Source: Penium margaritaceum (Eukaryota; Streptophyta; Zygnematophyceae; Desmidiales; Peniaceae). Taken from it: a DNA stretch of 64,000 nt. A program made the translations under genes and the position numbers. Within the stretch, counting starts at the first letter, position 1; the number at the start of each line of letters is the position of its first letter. The notes under the pieces were generated by a model that was not told where the DNA came from, did no database searches, and saw nothing but the letters and a program-made list of their open reading frames with translations. Location: contig SZWC01000042.1 of NCBI GenBank assembly GCA_023375785.1, positions 74,865-138,864 on the forward strand. Reading direction: 5' to 3'. Shown piece by piece: positions 1 through 14,800 of the stretch.

Positions 1-3000
1 TACCTTCAATATGTAGTGGCACAGCGTGGCTACCATGCACAATGACCAACCAAAGTATGCATATGTCACTGACCATGACCAACGAATTTCACTTCATGTG
101 GTCAGCGTTGACAACTCGCAACACCAGTCACGGATAGTCAAAGGGGGGTAACAATGGTTTGGGAATACCTACTATTCACTAGAAAGCACAAACACCTTTA
201 ATATGTAGTGACAGGGCGTGGTAACGATATACAGTGACAAACCAAAATAGGCATATGACACTAACAATGACCAAACGAATTTCATAGCGTGTGGTCGATA
301 TTGAAAACTCATAACACGAGTCACAAATGGTCAGAGTGGGAAACAATGGATTGGGAACACTAGTTTTCAACTAGCAAGTATGAAGAACTTTAACAAGTTG
401 TGGCACGGTGTGGCTATCCTACCCAGTGACCAACCAAGGGATGAATACGTCACTGACTATGACCGAAGAAATACAGTATGCGTGGTCAACATTGACAACT
501 CATAACACGAGTCACGAATGGTCAAAGGGAGAGACAATGGTTTGGGAACCCTATGCATGGAGTAGAAAGGACAAATAACTTCAATATGTAGTGGCACGGT
601 GTGGCTACTATGCACACCAAACAACCAAACAAGGCATATGTCACTGACCATGACCAAAGAATGTCAATATGGGTGGTCAACGTTCACCAACCATAACACA
701 AGTCACAAACGGTCAGAGGGGGAAACAATGGCCCAAGATTATCAGTTCTCAACTAGCAAGTACAACACCCATCAATCAGAATTAGCACGGTGTGGCTACC
801 ATGCACTATGACCGACCAAAGTAGGCATATGTACAGCCTTTGACCAAAGAAATCCGCCGTGTGTGGTCAACGTTGACAACTCATAATACGAGTCACAAAT
901 AGTCAGAGGGGGGAACAATTGTTTGCGAACACCAGGTATGAACTAGCAAGCACAATGACCTCCAACACGTTGGGGCGCGGTGTGGATACCATGCACGATG
1001 ACCAACCAAGGTATGCATATGTCACTGACCATGACCAAAGAATGTCACCATGTGTGGTAAACTTTAACAGCTCATAACACGAGTCACAACTAGTGATAGT
1101 GGAAGCTAACGGTTTCTAAATACTAGTTATCGACTAGCAAGTACAAATACCTTCAATATCTAGTGGCACACTGTGGCTACAATGCACACCGACCAACCAA
1201 TGTATGCATATGTCACTGACCATGACCAAAGAATTCCACTTCATGTGGTCAATGTTGACAACTCACAACACGAGTCACATATATTCAGAGGGGCTAACAA
1301 CAGTTTGGGAACACTAGCTATCAGCTAGAAAGCACAAAGACATTCGATACTTAGTGACACGGCGTGGTAACCATGTACATGGACAAACCAAAGTAGGCAT
1401 ATGTCACTAACCATGACCAAACGGATTTCACAGTGTGTGGTCAACGTTGAAAACTCATTACACGAGTCACAAATGGTCAGTGGGGGAAGCAATGGGTTGG
1501 GAACACTAGTTATCAACTAGCAAGTAGAAAGCTTTTCAACAAGTAGTAGCACAGTGTGGCTAGCGTGCACAGTGACCAACAAAAGGATGCATATGTCACT
1601 GAATATGACCGAAGAAGTCCAATATGTGTGGTCAACGTTGACTACTCATGACACAATTCCCAAATGGTCAAAGGGAGAGACAATGGTTTGGGAACCCTAT
1701 ATGTCGACTAGAAATGACAAAGAACTTCAATACGCAGTGGCACGGTGTGGCTAATATGCACACCAAACAACCAAACTGGGCATATGTCACTGACCATGAC
1801 CAGAGAAATTCAATATGGGTGGTCAACGTTGACCAACCATAACACGAGTCACAAACAGTCAGAGGATGAAAAAATGCTATGGGAATATCAGTTATCAACT
1901 AGCAAGTACAACGACCTTCTGTCAGTAGTAGCACGGTGTGGCTATCATGCACAATGACCGACCAACGTAGGCATATGTACTGCCTTTGACCAAAGAAATC
2001 CGCTGTGTGTGGTCAACGTTGACAACTCATAATACAAGTCACAAATGGCCAGAGGGGGAAACAATGGGTTGGGAATACAAAGTATCAAATAGCAAGTACA
2101 AGGAGCTTCAATAAGTCGTGGCACGGTGTGGATATCATGCACGATGGCCAACCAAAGTAGGCATATGTCCCTGGCCATGACCAAATAATGTCACTAAGTG
2201 TGGTAAATTTGGACAACTCATAACACGAGTCACAAATGGTCGGGTGGAAAATAATGGTTTGTGAATACTCATTATCGACTAGCAAGTACAACTACCTTCA
2301 ATATGTAGTGGCACAGTGTGGCTACAATTCCCAAAGACCAACCAAAGTATGCATATGTCACTGCCCATGAACAAAAAATTTCACTTCATGTGGTCAACAA
2401 TTACCACTCACAACACGAGTCACATATAGTCAGAGCGGGCTAAGAATGGTTCGGGAACACTAGCTATCAACAAGAAAGCACAAAGACCTTCGATACGTAA
2501 TGACACGGCGTGGTAACCATGTACAATGACAACCCAAAGTAGCAACCATGACCAAACGGATTTCACAGTGTGTGGTCAACGTTGAAAACTCATAACACGA
2601 GTCAAAAATTGTCGGTGGGGGAAGCCATGGGTTGGGAACACTAGTTATCAACTAGCAAGTAGAAAGATTTTCAACAAGTAGTGGCACGGTGTGGCTAGCG
2701 TGCACAGTGACCAACCAAAGGATGCACACGTCACTGACAATGAGCGAAGAAGTCCACTATGTATGGTCAACATATACAACTCAAAAAACGAGTCACAAAT
2801 GGTCAGACGGAGAGACAATGGTTTGGGAACCCTACGTATGGACTAGAAAGGACAAATAACTTCAATATGTAGTGGCACGGTGTGGCTACTGTCCACACCA
2901 AACAACCAAACGAGGCATATGTCACTGACCATGATGAAAGAATTTCAATATGGTTGATCAACATTCACCAACCATAACATGAGTCACAAACGGTCAGAGG

Positions 3001-6000
3001 GGGAAACAGTGGTCTGTGAATATCAGTTCTCAACTAGCAACAACAGTGACCTTCAATCAGTATAAGCACGGTAAGGCTACCATGCACAATGACCAACCAA
3101 AGTAGGCATATGTACTACCTTTGACCAAACAAATCCGCTGTGTGTGGTCAGCGTTGACAACTCATAATAAGAGTCACAAATGGTCAGAGGGGCAGACAAT
3201 GATTTGGGAACACCAGGTATCAACTAGCAAGCACAAGGACCTTCAACACGTTGTGGCACGGTGTGGATACCATGCACGATGACCAACCAAAGTAGGCATA
3301 TGTCACTGACCATGACCAAATAATGTCACTTAGTGTGGTAAACTTTGACAACTCATAACACAAGTCACAAATGGTCAGGGTGGAAGATAATGGTTTGTGA
3401 ATATTAGTTATCGACTAGCAAGTACAAATACCTTTAATATGTAGTGGCACAACGTGGCTACCATGCACAGTGACCAACCAACGTATGCATAAGTCACTGA
3501 CCATGACCAGCGAATTTCACTTCATGTGGTCAATGTTGACAACTCACAACACAAGTCACAGATATTCAAAGGGGCCAACAACGGGTTGGGAACACTAGCT
3601 ATCAACTAGAAAACACAAAGAACTTTAATACGCAGTAACATGGTGTTGTAACCATGTATATGGACAAACCAAAGTAGGCATATGTCACCAACCATGACCA
3701 AACGGATTTCACAGTGTGTGGTCAACGTTCAAAACGCATAACACAAGTCACAAATGGTCAGTGGGGGAAACCGTGGGTTGGGAACACTAGTTATCAACTA
3801 GCAAATAGAATGATTTTCAACAAGTAGTGGCACAGTGTGGCTATCGTGCACAGTGACTAACCACCGGATGCATATGTCGCTGACTATGACCAAAGAAGTC
3901 CAATATGTGTGGTCATCATTGACAACTCATAACACGAGTCACAAATTGTCATAGGGAGAGACGGTGGTTTGGGAACCCTATGTATTGGCTAGAAAGGACA
4001 AAGAACTTCAATACGTAGTGGCACGGTGTGGCTAATATGCACACCAAACAACCAAAGTAGGCATATGTCACTGACCATGACCAGAGAATTTCAAGATGGG
4101 TGGTCAACGTTGACCAACCATAATACGAGTCACAAACGGTCAAGGGAGGAAACAATGCTATGGGAATATCAGTTATAAACTACCAAGTACAACGACCTTC
4201 AGTCAGTGGTAGCACGGTGTGGCTACCATGCACAACTACCGACCAAAGTAGGCATACGTACTGCCTTTGACCAAATAAATCCGCTGTGTGTCGTCAACAT
4301 TGACAACTCATAATACGAGTCACAAATGGTCAGAATGGGGGAAAAATGGTTTGGGAACACCAAGTATCAAATAGAAAGCACAAGGATCTTCAATAAGTTG
4401 TGTAACGGTGTGGAGACCATGCACGATGACCAACCAAAGTAGGCATATGTCACTGACCATGACCAAATAATGTCACTAAGTCTGGTTAACTTTGACAACT
4501 CATAACAGGAGTCACAAATGGTCAGGGTGGAAGATAATGGTTTGTGAATGCTAGTTATCGACTAGCAAGTACAAATACCTTCAATATGTAGTGGCACTGT
4601 GTGGATACAATGCATAGTGATCAACCAAAGTATGCATATGTCACTGACCATGAACACAGAATTTCACTTCATGTGGTCAACATTTACAACTCACAACACG
4701 AGTCACGTATAGTCAGAGGGTGCTAACAATGGTTTGGGAACACTAGCTGTCAACAAGAAAACACAAAGACCTTCGATACGTAATGACACGGCGTGGTAAC
4801 CATGGACATTGACAAACCAGAGTAGGCATGTGTCACAAACCATTACCAAACGGATTCCACAGTGTGTGGTCAACGTTGAAAACTCATAACACGAGTCGCA
4901 AAATGTCAGTGGGGGAAACCATGGGTTGGGAACACTAGTTATGAACTAGCAAGTAGAAATATTTTACACAAGTAGTGGCATGGTGTGGCCAGCGTGCACA
5001 ATGACCAACCAAAGGATGCACACGTCACTGACTATCACCGAAGAAGTCCACTATGTATGGTCAACATTGACAACTCATAACACGAGTCACAAATGGTCAG
5101 ATGGAGAGACAATGGTTTGGGAACCCTATGTATGGACTAGAAAGGTCAAATGAATTCAATACGTAGTGGCACGGCGTGGCTCCTATGAACACCAAACAAC
5201 CAAACTAGGCATATGTCACCGACCATGACGAAAGAATTTCAATATGGGTAGTCAACATTCACCAACCATAACACGAGTTACAAATGGTCAGAGGGGGAAA
5301 CAATGGCCTGTGAATATCAGTTATCAACTAGCAAGTTCAGGGACCTACAATCAGTATAAGCACGGGGTGGCTACCATGCACAATGACCGACCAAAGTAGG
5401 CATTTGTACTACCTTTGTCCAAAGAAATCCGCTGTGTGTGGTCAGCGTTGACAACTCATAATAGGAGTCACAAATGGTCAGAGGGGCAGACAATGGTTTG
5501 GGAATACCAGGTATCAACTAGCAAGCAAAAGGACCTTCAATAAGTTATGGCACGGTGTGGATTCCATGCACGATGACCAATCAAAGTAGGCATATGTCAC
5601 TGACCATGACCAGATAATGTCACTAAGTGTGGTACACTCTGACAACTCATAACACGAGTCACAAATGGTCAGGGTGGAAGATAATGGTTTGTGATGAATA
5701 GTTATCGACTAGCAAGTATAAGTACCTTCAACATGTGGTGGCACAGCGTGGCTACCATGCACAGTGACCAGCCAAAGTATGCATATGTCACTGACCATGA
5801 CCAACGAATTTCACTTCATGTGGTCAGCGTTCACAACCCACAACACGAGTCAGTGATAGTCAGAGGGGGGTAACAATGGTTTGGGAACACTAGATAGTGG
5901 CTAGAAAGCACAAAGACCTTCAATACGTAGTGACACGGCGTGGTAACCATGTACAGTGACAAACCCAACCAGGTATATGTCACTAACCATGACCAAAGAA

Positions 6001-8940
6001 TTTCAATATGGGTGGTCAACGTTGAAAACTTATCACACAACTCACAAATGGTCTGAGGGGGGAACAATGGGTTACGAACACTAGTTATCAACTAGCAAGT
6101 ATGAAGAAATCAACAAGTAGTGGCATGGTGTGACTATTGTGCACGGTGACCAAGCAAAGGATGAATACGTCACTGACTATGACCAAAGAAGTCCACTATG
6201 TGTGGTCAACATTCATAACTCATAACACGAGTCATGAATGGTCAGAGGGAGAGACAATGGTTTGGGAACCCTATGCATGGACTAGAAAGATCAAATAACT
6301 TCAATACACAGTGGCACGATGTGGTTAATATGCACACCAAACATCCAAACTAGGCACATGTCACTGACCATGACCATAGAATTTCAATCTGGGTGGTCAA
6401 CGTTGACCAACCATAACACGAGTTACAAACGGTCAGGGGAGGAAACAATGGTTTGGGAATATCACTTATCAACTAGCAAGTACATCGACCTTCAGTCAGT
6501 AGTAGCACAGTGTGGCTACCATGCACACTGATTGACCAAAGTAGGCATATGTACTGTCTTTGACGAAAGAAATCCGATGTGTTTGGTCAATGTCGACAAC
6601 TCATAATACGAGTCACAAATGGTCAGAGGAGGAAACAATGGTTTGGGAACACCAAGTATGAAATAGCAAGCACAAGGAGCTACAATACGTTGTGGCACGG
6701 TGTGGAAACCATGCACGATGACCAAACAAGGTATGCATATGTCACTAACCATGACCAAAGAATGTCACCATGTGTGGTAAACTTTGACAACTCATAACAC
6801 GAGTCACAACTGGTCAGGGTGGAAGATAATGGTTTGTGAAGACTATTTATCGACTATCAAGTACAAATACCTTCATTATGTAGTGGCACAGCGTGGCAAA
6901 AATGCACAGTGACCAACCAAAGTACGCATATGTCACAGATCATGAACAAAGAATTTCACTTCACGTGGTCAATGTTGACAAATCACAACACGAGTCACGG
7001 ATATTTAGAGGGGGTAACAATGGGTTGGGAATACTAGCTATCAACAAGAAAGCACAGAGACCTTCAATACGTAGTGACATGGAGTGGTAACCATGTACAG
7101 TGACAAACAAAAGTAGGCATATGTCACCAACCATGACCAAACGGATTTCACACAGTGTTGTCAACGTTGAAAACTCATAACACGAGTCACAAATGGTAAG
7201 TGGGGAAAACCATGGGTTGGGAACACTAGTTATCAACTAGCGGGTAGACAGATTTTCAACAAATAGTGGCACGGTGTCGCTAGCATGTACAGTGACCAAT
7301 CAAAGGATGCACACGTCACTGACTATGACGGAAGTTTCCACTATGTATGGTCAACATTGACAACTAATAACACGAGTCACAGATGGTCAGAGGGAGAGAC
7401 AATGGTCTGGGAACCCTATGTATCGACTAGAAAGGACAAGGAACTTCAATATGTAGTGGCACGGTGTGGCTACTGTGCACACCAAACAACCAAGCTAGGC
7501 ATATGTCACCGACCATGCTGAAAGAATTTCAATATGGGTGGTCAACATTCACCAACCATAACACAAGGCAAAAACGGTCAGAGGGGGAAACAGTGGTCCG
7601 TGGATATCAGTTCTCAACTAGCAAGTATAGCGACATTCAATTAGTATAAGCACAGTGTGGTTACCATGCACAATGACCAACCAAAGTAGGCATATGTACT
7701 ACCTTTGACCGAAGAAATCCCCTGTGTGTGGTCAGCGTTGACAACTCATAATAGGAGTCACAAATGGTCGGAGGGGGAGACAATGGTTTGGGAACACCAG
7801 GTATAAACTAGCAAGCACAAGGACCTTTAATAAGTGTGGTAAACTCTGACAACTCACAATACGAGTCACAAGTGGTCAGGGTGGAAGATAATGGTTTGTG
7901 AAGACTAGTTGTCGAATAGCAAGTCCAAGTACATTCAACATGCTGTGGTATAGCGTGGCTACCATGCACCGTGACCAGCCAAAGTATGCATATGTCACTG
8001 ACCATGACCAACAAATTTCACTTCAAGTGGGCAGCGTTGACAACACACAACATGAGTCACTGATAGTCAGAGGGGGGTAACAATGGTTTGGGAACACTAG
8101 CTATTGACTAGAAAGCACAAATACCTTCAATATGTAGTGACACGGTGTGGTAACCATGTACGGTGACAAACCCAACCAGGCATATGTCACTAACCATGAC
8201 CAAAGAATTTCAATATGGGTGGTCAACGTTGAAACCTTATCACACGAGTCACGAATGGTCAGACGGGGAAAGGATGGGTTATGAACACTAGTTATCAACT
8301 AGCAAGTATGAAAACATTCAACACGTAGTGGCACGGTGTGGCTAGCGTGCACATTGACCAACCAAAGAATGAATTCGTCACTGACTATGGTGGAAGAAGT
8401 CCACTATGTGTGGTGAACATTGACAACTCATAACATGTGTCACGAATGGTCACAGGGAGAGACAATGGGTTGGGAACTATATGCATGGACTACAAAGGAC
8501 AAATAACTTCAATAAATAGTGGCACGGTGTGGCTATTATGCACACCAAACATCCAAACTAGGCATATGTCACTGACCATGACCATAGAATTTTAATATGG
8601 GTGGTGAACGTTGACCGACCATAACACGATTCACAAACGGTCAGGGGAGGAAACAATGGTTTGGGAATACCAGTTATGCACTAGCAAGTTTAGGGACTAT
8701 CAGTCAGTAGTAGCACGGTGTGTTTACCAAGCACACTGACCAACCAAAGTAGGCACATGTACTACCTTTTTCCAAAGAAATCCGCTGTGTCTAGTCAACG
8801 TCGATAACTCATAATACGAGTCACAAATGGTCAGAGGTGGAAACAATGGTTTGGGAACAACAAGTATCAAATAGCAAGTACAAGGAGCTACAGTGCGTAG
8901 TGGCACGGTGTGGAAACCATCCACGATGACCAACCAAGGC
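1..8940 (+). repeat. Six-monomer higher-order satellite array, block A (forward)
   Basis: Tandem monomers of about 191 bp fall into six types repeated in the order 1-2-3-4-5-6. Diagnostic words are: type 1 TTCACTTCATGTGGTCA; type 2 GTAACCATGTACAGTGAC; type 3 CCAAAGGATGCATACGTC; type 4 CACACCAAACAACCAAACTA; type 5 TGTACTGCCTTTGACC; type 6 AATAATGTCACTAAGTGTGG. HOR units, counted from the type 1 start TACCTTCAAT, begin at 1, 1148, 2293, 3429, 4576, 5723, 6868 and 7930, so most are 1,136-1,147 bp long. The seventh is 1,062 bp because of a deletion near 7,831. Copies of one type in successive units are much more alike than neighbouring types, which is the mark of HOR amplification. The block ends inside a type 6 monomer. 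Short ORFs here do not persist between copies, so I see no genes. Confidence 0.95.
7826..7842 (+). other. Deletion of about 84 bp in a type 6 monomer
   Basis: The type 5/6 boundary jumps from AATAAG directly to the later TAAGTGTGGTAAAC. Intact units carry about 84 bp more between these words. The word TAAGT occurs at both deletion ends in intact copies and once here, at 7,831-7,835. This fits a microhomology-mediated or slippage deletion and accounts for the short 1,062-bp HOR unit. Confidence 0.75.
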
Positions 8941-8961
8941 GCATTCTTTGGCGCCTTTGCG
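8936..8961. other. Left orientation-switch junction of the satellite
   Basis: Forward type 6 sequence runs to about 8,939 (GATGACCAACCAAGG). From about 8,962 the sequence reads as the reverse complement of type 5 (TACTTTGGTCGGTCATTG). Between them lie roughly 20 bases that match neither monomer. They include the inverted repeat AAGGCGC (8,936-8,942) and GCGCCTT (8,951-8,957) around an 8-base spacer. This is a rearrangement junction with filler DNA, or an assembly join. Confidence 0.85.
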
Positions 8962-11900
8962 TACTTTGGTCGGTCATTGTGCATGGTAGCCACACCATGC
9001 TACTACTGACTGAAGGTTGCTATACTTGCTAGTTGAGAACCGATATTCCCAAACTATTGTTTCCTCCCCTGGCCGTTTGTGACTCGTATTATGGTTGGTC
9101 AATGTTGACCATATTGAAATTCTCTGGTCATGGTCAGTGACATATGCCTAGTTTGGATGTTTGGTGTGCATATTAGCCACACCGTGCCACTACGTATTGA
9201 AGTTATTTGTCCTTTCTAGTCCATTCACAGGGTTCCCAACCCATTGTCTCTCCCTCTGACCATTCGTGACTCGTGTTATGAGTTGTCAATGTTGACCACA
9301 CATAGTGGGCATCTTCGGTCATAGTCAGTGACGTATTCATCCTTTGGTTGGTCACTGTGACGCTAACCAGACCGTGCCACTACTTGTTGAATTTCTTCGT
9401 ACTTGCTAGTTGACAACTAGTGTCCATAATCTATTGTTTCCCCCTCTGACCATTTGTGACTCGTATGATAGGTTGTCAACGTTGATCACACACTGTGAAA
9501 TTTGTTTGGTCATTATTAGTGATATATGCCTACTTTGGTTTGTCACTGTACATGGTTACCACACCGTCTCAATACGTATTGAAGGTATTTGTGCTTTCTA
9601 GTCAATATATAGTGTTCCCAAACCAATGTTACCCCCGTTTGACTATCTGTGACTCGTGTTGTGAGTTTTCAACGCTGACCACATGAAGTGAAACTCGTTG
9701 GTCATGGTCAGTGACATATGCATACTTTGGTTGGTCACTGTGCATGGTAGCCACGCTGTGCCACTACATTTTGAAGGTATTTGTTTTGCTACTCGATGAA
9801 TAGTATTCACAAACCATTGTCTTCAACTCTGTCCATTTGTGACTTGTGTTATGAGTTGTCAAAGTTTACCACACTTGCTGACATTATTTGGTCATGGTCA
9901 GTGACATATGCCTACTTTGGTTGGTCATCATGCATGGAATCCACACCGTGCCACAACTTATTGAAGGTCCTTGTGCTTGCTAGTTGATACCTGGTGTTCC
10001 CAAACGATTGTTTCCCCCCCTGCCCATTTGTGACTCCTATTATGAGTTGTCAACGCTGACCACACGCAGTGGATGTCTTTGGTCAAAAGTAGTACATATG
10101 CCCACTTTGGTCAGTCATGGTAGCCACGCTGTGCTTATACTGATTGAAGGTCTCTGTACTTGTTAGTTGAGAACTGATGTTCACAGACCATTGTTTCCCC
10201 CTCTGACCGTTTGTGACTCGTGTTATGGCTGGTAAATGTTGACCACTTATATTGAAATTATTTTATCATGGTCATTGATATATGCCTAGTTTGGTTGTTT
10301 GGTGTGCATAGTAGCCACACTGTGCCACTTTGTATTGAAGTTCTTTGTCCGTTCTAGTCAATACATATGGTTCCCAAACCATTGTATCTCTCTCTGATCA
10401 TTTGTGACTCCTGTTGTGAGTTGTCAATGTTGACCATACATAGTGGACGTCTTTGGTCATAGTCAGTGACGTGTGCATCCTTTGGTTGGTCACCGTGCAT
10501 GCTAGCCATACTGTGCCACTACTTGTTGAAAATGTTTCTACTTGCTAGTTCATAACTAGTGTTCCCAACCCATGGTTTCCCCCACTGACCATTTGTGACT
10601 CGTGTTATGAGTTCTCAACGTTGACCACACAATGTGAAATCCGTTTCGTCATGGTTTGTGCCATATGCCTGCTTTGGTTTGTCACTGTACATGGTGAACA
10701 CGTCATGTCGTTATGTGTCAAAGGTATTTGTGCTTTCTTGTTGACAGCTAGTGTTCCCAAACCATTGTTAGCCCCCTCTGACTATTTGTGACTCGTGTTG
10801 TCAGTTGTAAATGTTGACCACATGAAGTGAAATTATTTGTTCATGGTCAGTGACATATGCATAATCTGGTTGGCCAGTGTGCATTGTAGCCACACCATGC
10901 CACTACATATTGAAGGTATTTGTACTTGCTAGTCGATAACTAGTATTCAAAATCCATTATCTTCCACCCTGACCATCTGTGACTCATGTTATGAGTTGTC
11001 AAAATTTACCACACTTAGTGACAATATTTGGTCATGGTCAGTGACATATGCCTACTTTGGTTGGTCACGGTGCATGGTATCCACACCGTGCCACAACGTA
11101 TTGAAGCTCCTTGTGCTTGCTATTTCATACTTGGTCTTACCAACCCATTGCCCACCCCCCCTCTGACCATTTGTAATTCATATTATGAGTTGTGAAAGTT
11201 GACCACACACAGTGGATTTCTCTGGTCAAAGGTAGTACATATGCCTACTTTGGTCGGTCATTGTGCATGGTAGCTACACCGTGCTACTACTGAATGAAGG
11301 CCGTTGTATTTGCTAGTTGAGAACTGATATTCCCATATGATATTTCCCTCCCCTGACCGTTTGTGACTCGTGTTATGGTTGGTCAACGTTGACCACCCAT
11401 ATTGAAGTTCTCTGGTCATGGTCAGTGACATATGCCTACTTCTGTTGTTTGGTGTGCATGGTAGCCACACCGTGCCACTACGTATTGAAGTCCATTGTCC
11501 TTTCTAGTCCATATATAGGGTGCCCAAACTATTGTCTCTCCCTCTCACCATTTGTGACTCGTGTTATGAGTTGTCAATGTTGACCACACATAGTGGACTT
11601 CTTCGGTCATAGTCAAGGACATATGCATCCTTTGGTTGGTCACTGTGCACGCTAGCCACACCGTGCCACTACTTGTTGAACATTTTCTACTTGCTAGTTG
11701 ATAACTAGTGTTGCCAACCCATCGTTTCCCCATCTGGCTATTTGTGACTCGTGTTATGTGTTTTCAACGTTGACCACACACTGTGAAATTCTTTTGGCCA
11801 TGGCTGGTGACATATGCCTACTTTGGTTTGTCAATGAACATGGTTACCACGTCGTGTCACTATGTATGGAAGGTCTCTGTGTTTTCTTGTTGGTAGCTAG

Positions 11901-14350
11901 TGTTCTCAACACAATGTTACCCCCTCTGAATATCTGTGACTCATGTTGTGAGTTGTCAGCATTGACCACATGAAGTGACATTTTTTGTTCATGGTCAGTG
12001 ACATATGCATATTTTGATTGGTCACAGTGCACTGTAGCCACACTGTGCCACTACATATTGAAGGTATTTGTACTTGCTAAGCGATAACTAGTATTCACAA
12101 AACATTATCTTCCACCCTGACCATTATTGACTCGTGTTATGAGTTGTCAAAGTTTAACACACATGGTGACATTCTTTGGTCATGGTCCGTGACATATGCA
12201 TACCTTGGTTGGTCATCGTGCATGGTATCCACACCGTGCCACAACGTATTGTAGCTCCTTCTGCTTGCTATTTGATATTGGTGTTCCCAAACAATTGGTT
12301 CTCCCTCTGACCATTTGTGACTCGTATTATGAGTTGTCGACGTTGACCAGACACGGCGGATTTCTTTGGTCAAAGGCAGTACATATGCCTACTTTCGTCC
12401 GTCATTGTGCATGGTAGCCACACCATGCTACTATTGACTGAAGGTCATTGTACTTGCTAGTTGAGAACTGACATTCCCACAGCATTGTTTCCTCCCCTGA
12501 CCGTTTGTGACTCGTGTTATGGTTGGTCAAAGTTAACCACCCATATTGAAATTCTCTGGTCATGGTCAGTGACATATGCCTAGTTTGGATGTTTGGTGTG
12601 CATATTAGCCACACCGTGCCACTACGTATTGAAGTTATTTCTCCTTTATAGTCCATGCATAGGGTTCCAAAACCATTGTCTCTCCCTCTGACCATTCGTG
12701 ACTCGTGTTATGAGCTGTCAATGTTGACCACACATAGTGGACTTCTCCGGTCATAGTCAGTGACGTATTCATCCTTTGGTTGGTCACTGTGCACGCTAGC
12801 CACACCGTGCCACTACTTGTTGAAGTTCTTTGTACTTGCTAGTTGATAACTAGTGTTCCTAACCCATTGTTCCCCTCTCTGGCCAGTTGTGACTCGTGTG
12901 ATGAGTTTTATTCGTTGACCACACACTGTGAAATCCGTTTGGTCATGGTTTGTGACATATGCCTACTTTAGTTTGTGAGTGTACATGGTTACAACGCCGT
13001 TTCATTACGTATCGAAGGTCTTTGTACTTTCTTGTTGACAGCCAGTGTTCCCAACCCATTGTTAGCACCCTCTGACTATCTGGGACTTGTATTGTGAGTC
13101 ATAAATATTGACCACATGAAGTGAAATTCTTTGTTCATGGTCAATGACATATGCATACTTTGGTTGATCACTGTGCATTGTAGCCACACAATGTCACTAC
13201 ATATTGAAGGTATTTGTACTTGCTAGTCCATAACTAATATTCACAAACCATTATCTTCTACCCTGTCCATTTGTGAATCGTGTTATGAGGGGTCAAGGTT
13301 TACCACACTTAGTGACATTATTTGGTCATGGTCAGTGACATATGACTACTTTGGTTGGTCACCGTGCATGCTACCCACACCGTGCCACAACGTATTGAAG
13401 CTTCTTGTGCTGGCTATTTGATACTTGGTGTTCCCAAACCATTGTTCTCCCCTTCTGACCATTAGTGACTCATATTATGAGTTGTCAACGCTGACCACAC
13501 ACAGCGGATTTCTTTGGTCAAAGGCAGTACATATGCCTACATTGGTCGGTCATTGTGCATGGTAGCCACACCGTGCTACTACTGACTGAAGGTCATTGTA
13601 CTTGCTAGTTGAGAACTGATATTCCCATAGCATTGTTTCCTCCCCTTACCGTTTGTGACTCGTGTTATGGTTGGTCAACGTTGACCACCCATATTGAAAT
13701 TCTCTGGTCATGATCAGTGACATATGCCTAGTTTGGTTATTTGATGTGCATATTAGCCACACCTTGCCACTGCGTATTGAAGTTCTTTGTCCTTTCTCGT
13801 CAATTCAAAGGGTTCCCAAACCATTGTCTCTTCCTATGACCATTTGTTACTCATGTTATGAGTTGTCAATGTCGACCACACATAGTGGACTTCTTTGGTC
13901 AAAGTCAGTGACATGTGCATCCTTTGGTTGGTCACTGTGCACGCTAGCCACACCGTGCCACTACTTGTTGAAAATCTATCTACTTGCTAGTTGATAACTA
14001 GTGTTCACAACCCATGGTTTCCCCCACTGACCATTTGTGACTCGTGTTATGCATTTTCAACATTAACCACACACTGTGAAATCCGTTTGGTCATGGTTAG
14101 TGACATATGCCTACTTTGGTTTGTCCCTATACATGGTTACCACACCGTGTAACTGCGTATCAAAGGTCTTTGTGCTTTCTAGTTGACAGCTAGTGTTCCC
14201 AAACTGTTATTATCCCCTTTGAATATCTGTGACTCGTGTTGTGAGTTGTCAATATTGACCACATGAAGTGAAATTCGTTGGTCATGGTGATTGACATATG
14301 CATACTTTTGTTGGTCACTATGCACTGTAGCCACGCTGTGCCACTACATA

Positions 14351-14800
14351 TTGAAGGTATTTGTACTTGCTAGTCAATAACTGGTGTGCACAAACCATTA
14401 TCAAGTCCATGCATAGGGTTCTCAAACCATTGTCTCTCCCTCTGACCATTCGTGACTCTTGTGATAAGTTGTCAACGTTGACCTCCCATATTGAAATTCT
14501 TTGGTCATGGTTAGTGACATATGCCTGGTTGGGTTTGTCACTGTACATGGTTACCACGTCGTGTCACTATGTATTGAAGGTTGTTGTGCTTTCTAGTCAA
14601 TAGCCAGTGTTCCCAAACCATTGTTACCCCCCTCTGACTATGAGTGACTCGTGTTATGAGTTGTCAACGCTCACCACATGAATTGAAATTCGTTGGTCAT
14701 GGTCAGTGACATATGCATACTTTGGTTGGTCACTGTGCATGATAGCCACGCTGTGCCACTACATGAGTTGTCAGAGTTCACCACACTTAGTGACATTATT
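14351..14800 (-). repeat. Rearranged HOR unit with a type 6-to-type 3 jump
   Basis: After the type 1/6 boundary the sequence jumps at about 14,400 from CACAAACCATTATC to AGTCCATGCATAGGG, the end of type 3, so types 6, 5 and 4 are missing. The type 3 part then passes into a type 2 variant with the type-4-like word CCATATTGAAATTC. A second loss of roughly 85 bp at about 14,765 joins type 1 directly to the interior of type 6 (CACTACATGAGTTGTC). Unequal exchange between out-of-register monomers explains the first change. Confidence 0.75.
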
